Assembly (NCBI RefSeq): GCF_013204855.1
Contig: NZ_JABMKZ010000002.1
Span: forward strand, 248,001 to 312,000
Direction: 5' to 3'
Length of the DNA: 64,000 nt
Origin: Paenibacillus alba
Lineage (GTDB): Bacteria; Bacillota; Bacilli; Paenibacillales; NBRC-103111
Shown here piece by piece: positions 34,527-43,573 of this stretch. Every line of letters begins with the position of its first letter. The first letter of the stretch is position 1. Both the position numbers and the translations under genes were made by a program. The notes under the pieces were generated by a model. The model did not search any database. It saw nothing but the letters and a program-made list of their open reading frames with translations, and was not told the origin of the DNA.

Positions 34527-35645
34527 CTACCGTATCAAAAATTCGTTTTTTTTTTGAAAATTGATCTCGACTTCATCCAGACTTGCCAACAAGCCATGTT
34601 TTTTTAGTGCTTCTTCCAGCAGTTTAATTTCTTCCGAATCGGTCGTTATTTTGTAAATGACCTTATGATAAAGCGATTCTCTTGCCGAAGCACCTTCAGC
34701 AACAGCATCTGCCCAGTAGAAGTAGGATCGCATTCCAGCGACGCCTTTAATGCCACTTGCTCGGGCTGTTTTATCCAAGAGAATTATGATATCCGCCAAT
34801 AAGCCAAGCACCTTCTGATTCCTATATTCGGTTTTGGCCATTGCCCGTTCTATCATCATGTCTTTCGTCGGTAGGTCCATCTTTTCCGAATGCTGAATTC
34901 TGTCACGCAGTGCTTCGTTTAGTGGTCTGGTCCCCGTATAACTGCGGTTTGTTGTGATGATTGCTATGAAATCCGGGTGCCTGTGTATTATTTCTGTAGG
35001 AAGATTAATGCTCCCATCCAGCTCCAAAGCAGAATTGAGTGCCATTAATACCGCGGCATCCCGTATAACCGTTGGTTCTTGAATTTCTAGCAGATAGCCT
35101 TTTTGAAAAGCTCGAACGATTTCGGAAGGGTAAAAACGATACTCAACAACGTTGTCCTCGGTATTTTGAGCCATCATTTTCAATAACCTCTTCATCTTTA
35201 AAGCTGCCTGTTCCTGCGAAATGCCCAGCACGTTCATCACGATTTCCGATGTGCTTTGAAAACTATCGCTCTCATATATGGCTTTCAAAACAAGTTGATC
35301 CTCGGACTGCATCTCTTCTAATCGTTCATATGAAATAACTGGCAGAATAGAGCCAATAATATCGGATTTGTCCATATCGGCAAAACACGTCACTTTCGTA
35401 TAGGGCAGCCCTAAATCAGCTGAAAGTGCTTTGGCAAGCTGCGTTTTGCCTGAACCGGCATCACCTTCTAACAAAATATTGGCGATTTTCATTTCCCCGC
35501 GATGCCAATTGCGTTTTATTTCCTTACAAATCCGCCGCTCTTCTTCGCTTTCCTTATGAGACGATGGCTTTGTCCAGACAAGCCCTTTTTCTATATCCGT
35601 TAATTGTCTAGTTGGTGACAGTACATCATTATCATGGTTACTCAT
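34527..35645 (-). CDS. MoxR-like AAA ATPase
   Basis: A 372-residue AAA+ protein; the ATG is 8 bases after AAAGGA (a TTG at 35672 overlaps the previous stop and is less likely). Walker A LLEGDAGSGKTQLAKAL (about 60-75), sensor-like FIAIITTNRSYTGTRPLNEA and an Arg-finger region PLNEALRDRIQ. Helical lid at the end. MoxR ATPases work with VWA proteins, here directly downstream. DUF6530 lies upstream with near overlap. Confidence 0.9.
   Translation of the reverse strand: MSNHDNDVLSPTRQLTDIEKGLVWTKPSSHKESEEERRICKEIKRNWHRGEMKIANILLEGDAGSGKTQLAKALSADLGLPYTKVTCFADMDKSDIIGSILPVISYERLEEMQSEDQLVLKAIYESDSFQSTSEIVMNVLGISQEQAALKMKRLLKMMAQNTEDNVVEYRFYPSEIVRAFQKGYLLEIQEPTVIRDAAVLMALNSALELDGSINLPTEIIHRHPDFIAIITTNRSYTGTRPLNEALRDRIQHSEKMDLPTKDMMIERAMAKTEYRNQKVLGLLADIIILLDKTARASGIKGVAGMRSYFYWADAVAEGASARESLYHKVIYKITTDSEEIKLLEEALKKHGLLASLDEVEINFQKKNEFLIR
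34546..34555 (-). other. A10 tract at the AAA/VWA gene junction
   Basis: Ten consecutive A (minus strand) lie within the last codons of the AAA gene. A +1 or equivalent slip would continue into the VWA frame, which is open from 34572 to 33433, and make a single fused protein. The tract could equally be a sequencing-error site. Confidence 0.5.
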
Positions 35646-35668
35646 ACCCGTATTCCTTTCCGAAAATT

Positions 35669-36148
35669 TCAATAACCCATTTCTTTTAACAGACGGGATA
35701 ATACAGTAAGCCTTTCTCCAATCATTTCGCCATCATCACTCAGAGCCTGAGCGAACAGTTTGATATCATTATCAATCATCGGATTATCTTCACATACAGC
35801 CACACTCATCGCATCTCCTTGCAGACCTATACGATCGATCGTGGCATTCTCTGGATCATACAGCTTCGGAAACCGATAGGCCTCCTGGAAATGCAAGCTG
35901 CTTCTGCATATTAGAATGGCCAGATCAAGTACACGATGCATAGGCAGCTCTTCGGATTGACGGGACCATTTCTCCCCAGTATGCCTCCATACTTTTGCCG
36001 AAATATCGACCTTACCTCTGTCATTCCACTGAGCTAACCCAAGGGATAACCCTTTGGCATCCGTGTTTAGGGCATATCTGCCGTCCACCTGCTCATAATT
36101 TTCAGATACGATAACAGGTTTATGTTTTAAGGTTGTTGGTATTTTCAT
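35669..36148 (-). CDS. DUF6530-like protein
   Basis: A 159-residue soluble protein. The ATG is 10 bases after GGAG; a GTG at 36157 overlaps the site. Motifs include LSLGLAQWNDRGKVDISAKV and ELPMHRVLDLAILICRS. I recognise the family only tentatively (DUF6530, Bacillales). It is the first gene of the DUF6530-AAA-VWA set, which suggests a substrate or adaptor for the AAA/VWA pair. Confidence 0.65.
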   Translation of the reverse strand: MKIPTTLKHKPVIVSENYEQVDGRYALNTDAKGLSLGLAQWNDRGKVDISAKVWRHTGEKWSRQSEELPMHRVLDLAILICRSSLHFQEAYRFPKLYDPENATIDRIGLQGDAMSVAVCEDNPMIDNDIKLFAQALSDDGEMIGERLTVLSRLLKEMGY

Positions 36149-36170
36149 TTTTCGCACACTCCATTTTATA

Positions 36171-36197
36171 ATTTACTAAATTACTAATTTACTAAAT
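36171..36197. promoter_or_regulatory. Triple TTACTAA heptad in front of DUF6530
   Basis: TTACTAA occurs at 36173, 36181 and 36189, exactly 8 bases apart, 25-45 bases before the DUF6530 start and next to an AT-rich TATAAA. It may be an operator or part of the promoter. Confidence 0.4.
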
Positions 36198-36313
36198 GAC
36201 TACTTCATAATAACCTGCAATTCACCAACAGTCAATACGGTCACTTGACCAAAAAGTGGTGCTGCAAATTAGTCTTGCTTCGTTCTGCCGCGATTACTCG
36301 GCTTCTCAGATAA

Positions 36314-36342
36314 AAGAAAAAACCCATGCTCAGCAATGGGTT
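36314..36342 (-). terminator. Terminator after the SUMF1-like gene
   Basis: Arms AACCCAT / ATGGGTT; the minus strand continues TTTTCTTTT. Confidence 0.75.
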
Positions 36343-36424
36343 GAAAGCTTCCGTACCTAATGATCTAATTCTTTAATCGACTTAAAGCCATAATATTGGG
36401 CATAGTAGTATTTCAGAGGATATC

Positions 36425-37105
36425 TTATTTGTCGTTCCGGGCAAGGCGGAATCCAAGATCGTCGATCGCTAATGACGGATGACTGCGACGACGGCACGAA
36501 GCTCCACAGCCTCTCGCCTCTTCTGCCCAACTGCCGCCACGAAAAATTCGGTAGGAGCCATATACTTTCTCATCATAAACATCCCAGCACCACTCCCAAA
36601 CATTGCCTAGCATATCATACAGTCCCCAGGCATTCGGCTCTTTTGTGCCTATTTCGTGGATGCTTCCTCCTGAATTGTCACGATACCAGGCAATGTGATC
36701 AATCTCACCATATCTGTATCCAGTCGTTCCTGCTTTACAGGCATACTGCCATTCTGCTTCTGAAGGAAGACGAAAGCCGTTGGATTCCCAATGACAGATG
36801 ACACTTTCTCCATCATTAGGCTTGGAATAAAACGCCCGAAGCCCTGCTTGCTGGGAAAGGTGATTACAGAAAGAAATGGCATCATGCCAAGACACATTGA
36901 CAACTGGTTTTTGGTCACCGTCACAAGTTAGAGAATTTTTTGAAATAACATCATAAAGCGCCTTAGTTACAGGATAAGGGGCAAGAAGAAACGGCTTGAT
37001 TTCAACCTGCCATTTACTTTGCGTTCTATCATCTCTTAAATCAATAACTCCACCTGGAATTTTCACCATTGGATAATCGCCCAGGCTCATTCCTTCATGA
37101 TTCAT
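36425..37105 (-). CDS. SUMF1/formylglycine-generating-enzyme-like protein
   Basis: A 226-residue protein starting at the ATG 6 bases after GAGGAGAG. The FGE-sulfatase fold motifs are present: PVVNVSWHDAISFCNHLS, NGFRLPSEAEWQYACKAGT, GLYDMLGNVWEWCWDVYDEK, FRGGSWAEEARGCGASCRRR and DLGFRLARND. In true FGE the active Cys pair follows RGGS closely (RGGSxxC-x(3,4)-C); here Glu stands at that position and the Cys come later, so it may be a structural or non-FGE member. No sulfatase is nearby. It is in an operon after DUF4180. Confidence 0.85.
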   Translation of the reverse strand: MNHEGMSLGDYPMVKIPGGVIDLRDDRTQSKWQVEIKPFLLAPYPVTKALYDVISKNSLTCDGDQKPVVNVSWHDAISFCNHLSQQAGLRAFYSKPNDGESVICHWESNGFRLPSEAEWQYACKAGTTGYRYGEIDHIAWYRDNSGGSIHEIGTKEPNAWGLYDMLGNVWEWCWDVYDEKVYGSYRIFRGGSWAEEARGCGASCRRRSHPSLAIDDLGFRLARNDK

Positions 37106-37144
37106 GCTTTCTCTCCTCATTCACGCAAAAAATCATCTTCTGGG

Positions 37145-37510
37145 TTAAGCAAGTCTCAGCTTCTCTACAGCTTCTTGTTCAGTCGACAAGAAAAAGATAT
37201 TCTTCCCTTGATTGCTCTCGCCAATGAATTGTTTCAAACTCATACTTGAATACATCGAATAATCACCAACGATGGCAATTTTCACATGATAATTAATAAA
37301 CTTTTGCAATATTTCACCGGCCAGCCGTGTTTTTAAGTTGAAAAAGTCTTCACAAATGGCTGATTTATTCAAAATTATACGATCACAGCCTGCTTCATAA
37401 TTTACCGTAGCTATTAAATCTAATGCTGACTGAATGTCAGTTATTAGTAACTCTTCGCTCGTTACAACAGCAATTTTTACGTCGTTTTCCGTTAATGTTG
37501 TAATTTTCAT
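37145..37510 (-). CDS. DUF4180 protein
   Basis: A 121-residue protein with EELLITDIQSALDLIATVNY and IILNKSAICEDFFNLKTRLA, both typical of DUF4180 (a compact alpha/beta fold of unknown role, often near TetR regulators). The ATG is 6 bases after GGAGG. It follows the TetR gene by 26 bases and precedes the SUMF1-like gene by 39 bases. Confidence 0.8.
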   Translation of the reverse strand: MKITTLTENDVKIAVVTSEELLITDIQSALDLIATVNYEAGCDRIILNKSAICEDFFNLKTRLAGEILQKFINYHVKIAIVGDYSMYSSMSLKQFIGESNQGKNIFFLSTEQEAVEKLRLA

Positions 37511-37536
37511 CATTATCCTCCAATGAATGCTTATTG

Positions 37537-38190
37537 TTATCCTCTGGTCAGTTTCTTGACATAATCCTCACAAATAGAACGATTGTCCTCACTGTTCAAT
37601 GGCTGAACATTCGCCACTCGAAAGAAGCTTAGCCCCACTACCATCGCCAGCAATCCATAAGCAGCGCTTTGGGAATCCTCAACTTTCATCTGCCCTGTCG
37701 CCTTCCCATAGTCAAAAATCTTCATGAGGCCTTGCATATCCACCGAATAACTCGCAGAAACAACCTCTTGCAAATTACGATCTAATGCCGCTCTGGAAAA
37801 GAAGTGAAGGAACAGTTTGGCTTGATCTTCAAGTGGGATAACCATCTTTGCAGTACCTTCAAGTTCCGATACATTGATTGCTCCCTGCGTTTCATCGCTA
37901 AGCGGCGGTAGGAGATGTGCCAGAGTGACCTCGAGCATATCCGCAGCACTCATGGTAGGCTGAATATCAGCATTGATTTTCAAACCATAATAAGCAAAAA
38001 AAGCCTTAAATGACTCGATCATCAAGTTATCTTTATTTTTAAAATAATACGTGACAACACCCTTTGAGCAATCTGCATACTCAGCGACTTTATCCAAAGT
38101 CATGCCGTCAATCCCGTGTCTGCTTATACACATTAATGTAGCATTAATAACAGCTGCCCTACGTATTGGTTCCATTCCTACTTTAGGCAT
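37537..38190 (-). CDS. TetR-family regulator, BetI-like
   Basis: A 217-residue regulator. The start is set at MPKVGMEPIRRAAVINATLM, which resembles the start of BetI; an upstream frame to 38223 has no better binding site. HTH at about 25-55 (LDKVAEYADCSKGVVTYYFK). The neighbours are not choline genes, so only the DNA-binding relationship, not the ligand, is suggested. First gene of the operon with DUF4180 and the SUMF1-like gene. Confidence 0.88.
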   Translation of the reverse strand: MPKVGMEPIRRAAVINATLMCISRHGIDGMTLDKVAEYADCSKGVVTYYFKNKDNLMIESFKAFFAYYGLKINADIQPTMSAADMLEVTLAHLLPPLSDETQGAINVSELEGTAKMVIPLEDQAKLFLHFFSRAALDRNLQEVVSASYSVDMQGLMKIFDYGKATGQMKVEDSQSAAYGLLAMVVGLSFFRVANVQPLNSEDNRSICEDYVKKLTRG

Positions 38191-38327
38191 GTATGTTTGC
38201 GTCCTCATTTCATAAAAAACCATTGATTTTATTTATACTGAACAGACAGAATAAATAAAATGTATCGCAGCTGCAACCTATTGTCAAGTACGCAGTTGAT
38301 TAATCAGCGAAAGCAAAAAAAGCCAGC

Positions 38328-39200
38328 TCACGGCTGACTTTTCACAATTGGGATCCAGATTTCACTCTTAAACGTAGGTGACGATATATCTTTATGCTCG
38401 TTCCATAATAGTTCAGGACCTTCCGTTTGCTCATAGTTGGAGGATGGGAACCATTCTGAATAAATGCGACCCCAAACATTTTGAAGCGTATCTGGAAAGG
38501 GGCCGACGGCTTCAAATACAGCCCATGTTGATGCAGAAACTTCAAGCTGGGTGAAGTTATCAGGACATTCTTCTAACGTGGCTACACCAATATAGTGATC
38601 AAGTTCTCCCTGCTCCTTCATTCTTCCTTCAGAAAAATTCGTAGATGCGTTAAGAAGTCCAATGGGCTGGACATTTGAAAGCTTTTTAAGATTATCTAAC
38701 GTTTCTTCCTTTAAGCTTTTCCACATAGAAGCAATTTCCGGATTAATCCCACTAAATTGGATCGGAACTCTTTTCTTGATTCCCACGATGCGAAATACTT
38801 CCTTTTCTTCAAAACGATAGTTCATTTCATTGCCCCCTTGAATAGAAAGTGTGAAGAACATTTTCGGGTAAACTTTCAGGGATTGTCCCTTACTTCTGGC
38901 TTCAGTTGGTGTCACACCATGCAGGCTTTGAAAAGCCCTGGTAAAAGCGTCTGGCGAGTTGTATCCATATTTAATGGCAATATCAATAACCTTTCTATCA
39001 CTTTCATGAAGCTCAAATGCTGCAAGCGTCAGCCGTCTGCGGCGAATGTATTCCGACAAGGAAACGCCAGCCAGAAAAGAAAACATTCTTTTGAAATGGT
39101 ACTCCGAGCAATAAGCCAATCTGGCTATTTCCTTGAACTCAATCTCATTTGCAAGGTTTTCTTCAATATAGGTTAAAGCACTATTCATTCTGTCAATCAT
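38328..39200 (-). CDS. AraC-family regulator with GyrI-like effector domain
   Basis: A 290-residue protein: two HTH units in residues 5-105 ([20 protein letters not shown], then [20 protein letters not shown]) and a C-terminal GyrI-like/effector domain (about 130-290, ending [20 protein letters not shown]). Such domains bind small amphipathic compounds. No obvious target gene is adjacent. The binding site GAGGAGGTGATG precedes the ATG region. Confidence 0.92.
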   Translation of the reverse strand: MIDRMNSALTYIEENLANEIEFKEIARLAYCSEYHFKRMFSFLAGVSLSEYIRRRRLTLAAFELHESDRKVIDIAIKYGYNSPDAFTRAFQSLHGVTPTEARSKGQSLKVYPKMFFTLSIQGGNEMNYRFEEKEVFRIVGIKKRVPIQFSGINPEIASMWKSLKEETLDNLKKLSNVQPIGLLNASTNFSEGRMKEQGELDHYIGVATLEECPDNFTQLEVSASTWAVFEAVGPFPDTLQNVWGRIYSEWFPSSNYEQTEGPELLWNEHKDISSPTFKSEIWIPIVKSQP

Positions 39201-39330
39201 GTCTGCTCATCACCTCCTCTTACCTCTAGAATATCAGGTATTATACGTATTGATCCGACTTTTTGAGCAAAGTTAAGTAGGGTCATCACTTTGAAACCCA
39301 AATACAGTTGGTGTTTAAAGTTCACATTTT

Positions 39331-39509
39331 CCTGCGATTATGCATCTTTTTCACCCTTCAGATACCCTAAAATACTAAATGCCTGCATTTGTGCAGGCAT
39401 TTATGGCTTTTTCTAGATTAGAGGCAGGAAAAAAAGAAAATACCTGCACAATTGCAGGCATCTTCACTTTTCAACCAAATTCGCTCGAAAATTCCTGCAC
39501 TTCCGCAGG
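39331..39509. repeat. Intergenic repeat cluster B (CCTGC/GCAGG modules)
   Basis: Modules: CCTGCGATTATGCATC at 39331, ATGCCTGCATTTGTGCAGGC at 39379 (9-bp arms), CCTGCACAATTGCAGG at 39443-39458 and CCTGCACTTCCGCAGG at 39494-39509. Same order and start sequence as cluster A at 32794, in a 343-base gap that holds no gene. It lies 3' of the sugar permease gene. Confidence 0.75.
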
Positions 39510-39543
39510 TTTTTACACTTGGCATATGGGACAGCCACATTCA

Positions 39544-40719
39544 CTAAGCCCTTTTCTTCCGAGTCACCACATCGAAAATAACAGCAGCAGCCAACACAGC
39601 ACCGCGAATCATATATTGATAGGAAATCCCGATCCCCATTAAATTCATGCCACTGGACAGCGATGCCATGACAATTGCGCCAATAATGGAACCCGTCACT
39701 TTGCCTACCCCGCCGGCAGCAGAAACACCGCCTACATAAGCAGCCGCAATCGCGTCGAGTTCAAACAACGTTCCTGCCGTCGTAGTCGCCGACTGTAGGC
39801 GAGATGTGAAAAGAATTCCGGATAATGCCGAAAGCATCCCCATGGAACCGAATACAATGTATGTTATCTTCTTAACACTGATCCCGCTTAGGTTCGCAGC
39901 TTCCGGATTGCTTCCTACTGCGTAAATATGCCTTCCCAGCACAGTTGAAGTCGTCAAAAAGTGATAGATCACTACGACGAGCAGCACAATAATAACTGTC
40001 CAGGAGAATCCGTTGTAACCTGCGAGAATCCACGTGATATAGGCGATGATGGCTGAAACGAAAACCACTTTTACGACAAAAATACTCTTGGATACCACTT
40101 CAAAATTGTATTTCAGTTTGCTGGAACGTTTGGATAATTCACTATACACATAAATGACAATCAAGATGGCGCCCAAAATTAAGGAAAGCAAATTCAAGCC
40201 GTTCACTTTGGCAATCGATGGAATGAAACCGTTACCGATGGCGTTGAAATGATCGTCTTTGATAATGATGGTTCCTGTCTTTTCAGTAACTCGCAGCAAG
40301 GCGCCTCTGAATATGAGCATTCCCGCCAAGGAAGCAACAAAGGAAGGAATACCGAATTGTGCAACCAATAGACCATTAAATAAACCAACAACAATGCCGA
40401 GTACCAAGATGATTGGAATGGTGATATAAAACGGAACCCCTGCCTGTGTCAGTAGGACGGCTGTAATGGCACCCAAAAATCCAGCGGCAAAACCAACGGA
40501 TAAATCAATATGCCGAATCACAATGACCAGCGTCATGCCTACTGCCAACACGGCAATATACCCTGTAGCATCAATCAAATTGCTAATGTTTCGAGACGAC
40601 ATGAACAGGCCGTCTGTCATGATCGAGAACGTCAGCATGATGATAAACAAGGCAATGTACATCCCATAATCCCGAATATTTACTTTAATCAACGATTTCG
40701 CTTCATTGTAGAATTGCAC
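39544..40719 (-). CDS. Sugar ABC transporter permease (MmsB/XylH-like)
   Basis: A 391-residue permease of the BPD_transp_2 type with about ten membrane helices. The conserved end AAYVGGVSAAGGVGKVTGSI and the ISVKKITYIVFG segment support the ribose/xylose branch. It partners the double ATPase at 40731, 11 bases upstream. Xylose or mixed monosaccharides are likely, from the neighbouring binding proteins. Confidence 0.93.
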   Translation of the reverse strand: MQFYNEAKSLIKVNIRDYGMYIALFIIMLTFSIMTDGLFMSSRNISNLIDATGYIAVLAVGMTLVIVIRHIDLSVGFAAGFLGAITAVLLTQAGVPFYITIPIILVLGIVVGLFNGLLVAQFGIPSFVASLAGMLIFRGALLRVTEKTGTIIIKDDHFNAIGNGFIPSIAKVNGLNLLSLILGAILIVIYVYSELSKRSSKLKYNFEVVSKSIFVVKVVFVSAIIAYITWILAGYNGFSWTVIIVLLVVVIYHFLTTSTVLGRHIYAVGSNPEAANLSGISVKKITYIVFGSMGMLSALSGILFTSRLQSATTTAGTLFELDAIAAAYVGGVSAAGGVGKVTGSIIGAIVMASLSSGMNLMGIGISYQYMIRGAVLAAAVIFDVVTRKKRA

Positions 40720-40730
40720 CTGTCTTCCTC

Positions 40731-42257
40731 CTATTGCGTTGCAAGCTTCATTATGGTTTCTTGATCTGCATCATCAATGGACAGTTCGCCCGTTATTTTC
40801 CCTTCAGCCATAACATATACCCGATCACTCATGCCTAAGACTTCAGTCAGCTCAGAAGAGATCATGATGATGCTCATGCCTTCGCCAATCAGCTTATTCA
40901 TAATCGTGTAAATTTCAAATTTGGCGCCCACGTCAATCCCACGAGTTGGTTCGTCCAAGATAAGCAAAGTTGGGTTCACAAATAACCACTTCCCCAGCGA
41001 TACTTTCTGCTGATTGCCTCCGCTTAAGTTGCCGACAAGCTGCTCAACCGAAGGGGCTTTAATGTTTAACGATTGTTTGTAATGATTGGAGATTTTCACT
41101 TCTTCATTATTGTTAATAACCCCTTGCGATGCGATCGAAGGCAGATTGGCTGCTGAAATATTTTGTTTAATATCTTGAATCAAAAACAAGCCGTCACCTT
41201 TACGATCTTCTGTGACATAAGCGATTCCTGCTTGGATCGCATCTTTGGGATGTTTAAATACTTTTTTCACACCGTCTACAGCTAACTCGCCTTTTAATCT
41301 ATACGATTTGGGATTTCCGAAAATACTCTGTGCCAGTTCTGTTCGTCCAGAACCCATTAAGCCAGCGATACCGACAATTTCGCCTTTTTTGACATGGATA
41401 TGAACATCTTTCACAACTTCTCGGCCCAGTTCGGAATCATAAGCCGTCCAGTTGTGCGTTTCGAGGACGGTATCGCCGAATTGCTTGTTCATTCTTTTTG
41501 GGTAAATATCATCAATTTCACGACCCACCATACTCTTGATGATGACGCTTTCGGAAATCTCGTCTTTAGAAGCATCCAGCGTACAGATCGTTTTGCCATC
41601 ACGCAGTACAGTGACTTTATCCGCTATAGAAATAACTTCTTTCAGCTTATGAGAGATCATAATGCTTGTAATTCCTTGTTTTTTAAGCTCCCTCAGCAGT
41701 TCTAACAAATTCTCACTTTCTTTCTCGTTCAGCGCAGCGGTTGGCTCATCCAGAATAAGCAGTTTCACATGTTTGCTCAAAGCCTTGGCAATTTCAACAA
41801 GCTGTTGTTTGCCTACGCCCAAATCCTTGATCAGAACTTCCGGATTCACCTGAAGCTTTACTTTTTCAAGCATTTCTTTGGCTCGATTAATGGTTTGATT
41901 CCAATCCACCAGCATTCCTTTTTTCACTTCATTTCCTGCAAAAATATTCTCATATACCGTGAGATCAGGAAATAATGCTAATTCTTGATAAATGATCGCA
42001 ATGCCTGCTTTCACGCTGTCGCTGATTTTCGAGAAATGTTGGATTTGGCCTTCAAATACAATATCTCCCTCGTAGGTTCCATAAGGGTATACACCGCTTA
42101 GCACCTTCATTAATGTTGATTTACCCGCACCGTTTTCACCGATCAAACAATGAATCTCACCTGTCTGAACTTTAAAGCTGACATCCGTGAGCGCTTTTAC
42201 GCCTACGAATTCTTTGGATATATGATTCATTTCCAGTATATTTTTGCTCATAACCAC
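40731..42257 (-). CDS. Sugar ABC transporter ATP-binding protein with two ATPase domains (MmsA/XylG-like)
   Basis: A protein of about 508 residues with two NBDs: Walker A GENGAGKST in the first; signature LGVGKQQLVEIAKAL; second-domain signature LSGGNQQKVSLGKWL with LILDEPTRGIDVG. The start is placed at GTG 42257 (6 bases after AAGGAG); ATG 42251 is an alternative. The second domain has a degenerate Walker A (GLMGSGRTE), as in this family. It serves the permease at 39544. Confidence 0.93.
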   Translation of the reverse strand: MVMSKNILEMNHISKEFVGVKALTDVSFKVQTGEIHCLIGENGAGKSTLMKVLSGVYPYGTYEGDIVFEGQIQHFSKISDSVKAGIAIIYQELALFPDLTVYENIFAGNEVKKGMLVDWNQTINRAKEMLEKVKLQVNPEVLIKDLGVGKQQLVEIAKALSKHVKLLILDEPTAALNEKESENLLELLRELKKQGITSIMISHKLKEVISIADKVTVLRDGKTICTLDASKDEISESVIIKSMVGREIDDIYPKRMNKQFGDTVLETHNWTAYDSELGREVVKDVHIHVKKGEIVGIAGLMGSGRTELAQSIFGNPKSYRLKGELAVDGVKKVFKHPKDAIQAGIAYVTEDRKGDGLFLIQDIKQNISAANLPSIASQGVINNNEEVKISNHYKQSLNIKAPSVEQLVGNLSGGNQQKVSLGKWLFVNPTLLILDEPTRGIDVGAKFEIYTIMNKLIGEGMSIIMISSELTEVLGMSDRVYVMAEGKITGELSIDDADQETIMKLATQ

Positions 42258-42290
42258 ATAGCGCTCCTTACCCAAATATCTCGTGGAATA

Positions 42291-42326
42291 AAGGAATAGT
42301 GATAGATTGTTCTATCACTATTCCTT
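42291..42326 (-). promoter_or_regulatory. Strong hairpin between binding-protein and ATPase genes
   Basis: Perfect 15-bp arms AAGGAATAGTGATAG / CTATCACTATTCCTT with a 6-base loop and no T-run. It probably stabilises the upstream binding-protein mRNA or limits read-through. Confidence 0.7.
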
Positions 42327-42347
42327 CCAAACTATGTCTGAATACGG

Positions 42348-43445
42348 TTACAATCCTTTGAAATCGCTCGCTTGATAATAACCAGAATCAATGAGTGCGG
42401 ATTTCACGTTGCTTTTCTCAACAACGATAACGTTCGTTTGTTTCGCTTTCACATCGATTTTGCCATTTTTGTAGGATCCAGTTGTTTCAGGCGTCTTGCC
42501 ATCAAGTATAGCGACCGCCATCCCCATCGCATCTTTGACAAGCGTACGCACATCTTTGAATACCGTCATCGATTGCTTGCTGTCAATAATGTATTGAATG
42601 GATGCTTTTTCAGCATCTTGCCCTGTAACTACAAAGCTAGTAACAGCTTTATCTGTTGCAAAAACATCGGCGATTGAACGAGCTGTACCATCATTAGGAG
42701 CCAAGATGGCGACATCGCCTTTTTTATCGGCGGAAGCTGCCGTCAAATGGGTTTGTGCTTTATTTTTAGCTTCGTTCGCATCCCAGTTTGTTGTCACTTG
42801 GCCAATGATTTTACTTAATTGATCACGTGTCAACTCAGCAGTTGCTTGCAATCCAACCGCTTCGCTGGAGTTCGCAATTTTGAAAGTGCCGTCGGCAATT
42901 TTAGGCTGAAGAACGGACCAAGCGCCTTGGAAGAACAAGAACGCATTGTTATCAGAAGCAGCGCCCGCATACAAGTACAAAGGCTGCCCCTTGCCTTTGG
43001 CATGATCAACCAGATACTTCGCTTGTGCTTTGCCTACGGCAACGCTGTCGAATGTTACATAATAGTTAACCGCATCCGTGTTTGTGATCAAACGGTCATA
43101 GGAGATGACTTGGATGCCAGCTTTTTTGGCTGCTTCAACTGAAGCTGCTGCTGCATCGCCATCTTGCGGACAAATGATTAATACTTTGATACCTTTGGCG
43201 ATCAAGGCATCGACGTTTTCTTTTTCCTTGGCAGAAGATCCTTGGCTGAACAAAATCTCCGTTGTGTACTTGGTGCCGTTTAAGGCATCTTTGAAGCGTT
43301 GCTCATCTTGAACCCATCTCGGCTCGTCTTTCGTAGGCAAGACAATCCCCACACTGACTTTGCTGCTTGTGCCGCAGGCTGCAACAACAACGGCAAACAT
43401 CATGATCACCAACAGGAGCGAAATCGCTTTCACAGTACTTTTCAT
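42348..43445 (-). CDS. Multiple-monosaccharide-binding lipoprotein (ChvE-like)
   Basis: A 365-residue binding protein. Leader with lipobox VAACGTSS (Cys about 24). Domain Peripla_BP_4 with KVSVGIVLPTKDEPRWVQDE, DALIAKGIKVLIICPQDGDA and ISYDRLITNTDAVNYYVTFD (sugar-stacking region). It resembles the ChvE/GguA/MmsE group that accepts several aldoses. It is followed by its ATPase and permease. A cre-like site lies upstream. Confidence 0.93.
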   Translation of the reverse strand: MKSTVKAISLLLVIMMFAVVVAACGTSSKVSVGIVLPTKDEPRWVQDEQRFKDALNGTKYTTEILFSQGSSAKEKENVDALIAKGIKVLIICPQDGDAAAASVEAAKKAGIQVISYDRLITNTDAVNYYVTFDSVAVGKAQAKYLVDHAKGKGQPLYLYAGAASDNNAFLFFQGAWSVLQPKIADGTFKIANSSEAVGLQATAELTRDQLSKIIGQVTTNWDANEAKNKAQTHLTAASADKKGDVAILAPNDGTARSIADVFATDKAVTSFVVTGQDAEKASIQYIIDSKQSMTVFKDVRTLVKDAMGMAVAILDGKTPETTGSYKNGKIDVKAKQTNVIVVEKSNVKSALIDSGYYQASDFKGL

Positions 43446-43515
43446 TCGTAAACCCCTCTCATTTGTTTTGGCTTAGTGCCAATTACAAAATGAGTATATC
43501 ACTGGATTTATCTCA

Positions 43516-43530
43516 TGTATCCGCTTTAAA
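43516..43530 (-). promoter_or_regulatory. Candidate CcpA (cre) site before the sugar-binding gene
   Basis: On the minus strand TTTAAAGCGGATACA matches WTGNAANCGNWNNCW except for one base, 71-85 bases before the ATG. It suggests glucose repression of the sugar operon. Confidence 0.4.
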
Positions 43531-43573
43531 TTAGCACTTTTTTATAGCTTGCTATACTATTTTGTCATTTGGA

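Noticed and set aside
35646..35672. TTG start for the AAA gene at 35672
   Set aside because: It overlaps the DUF6530 stop and lacks a binding site; the ATG at 35645 has AAAGGA at the right distance.
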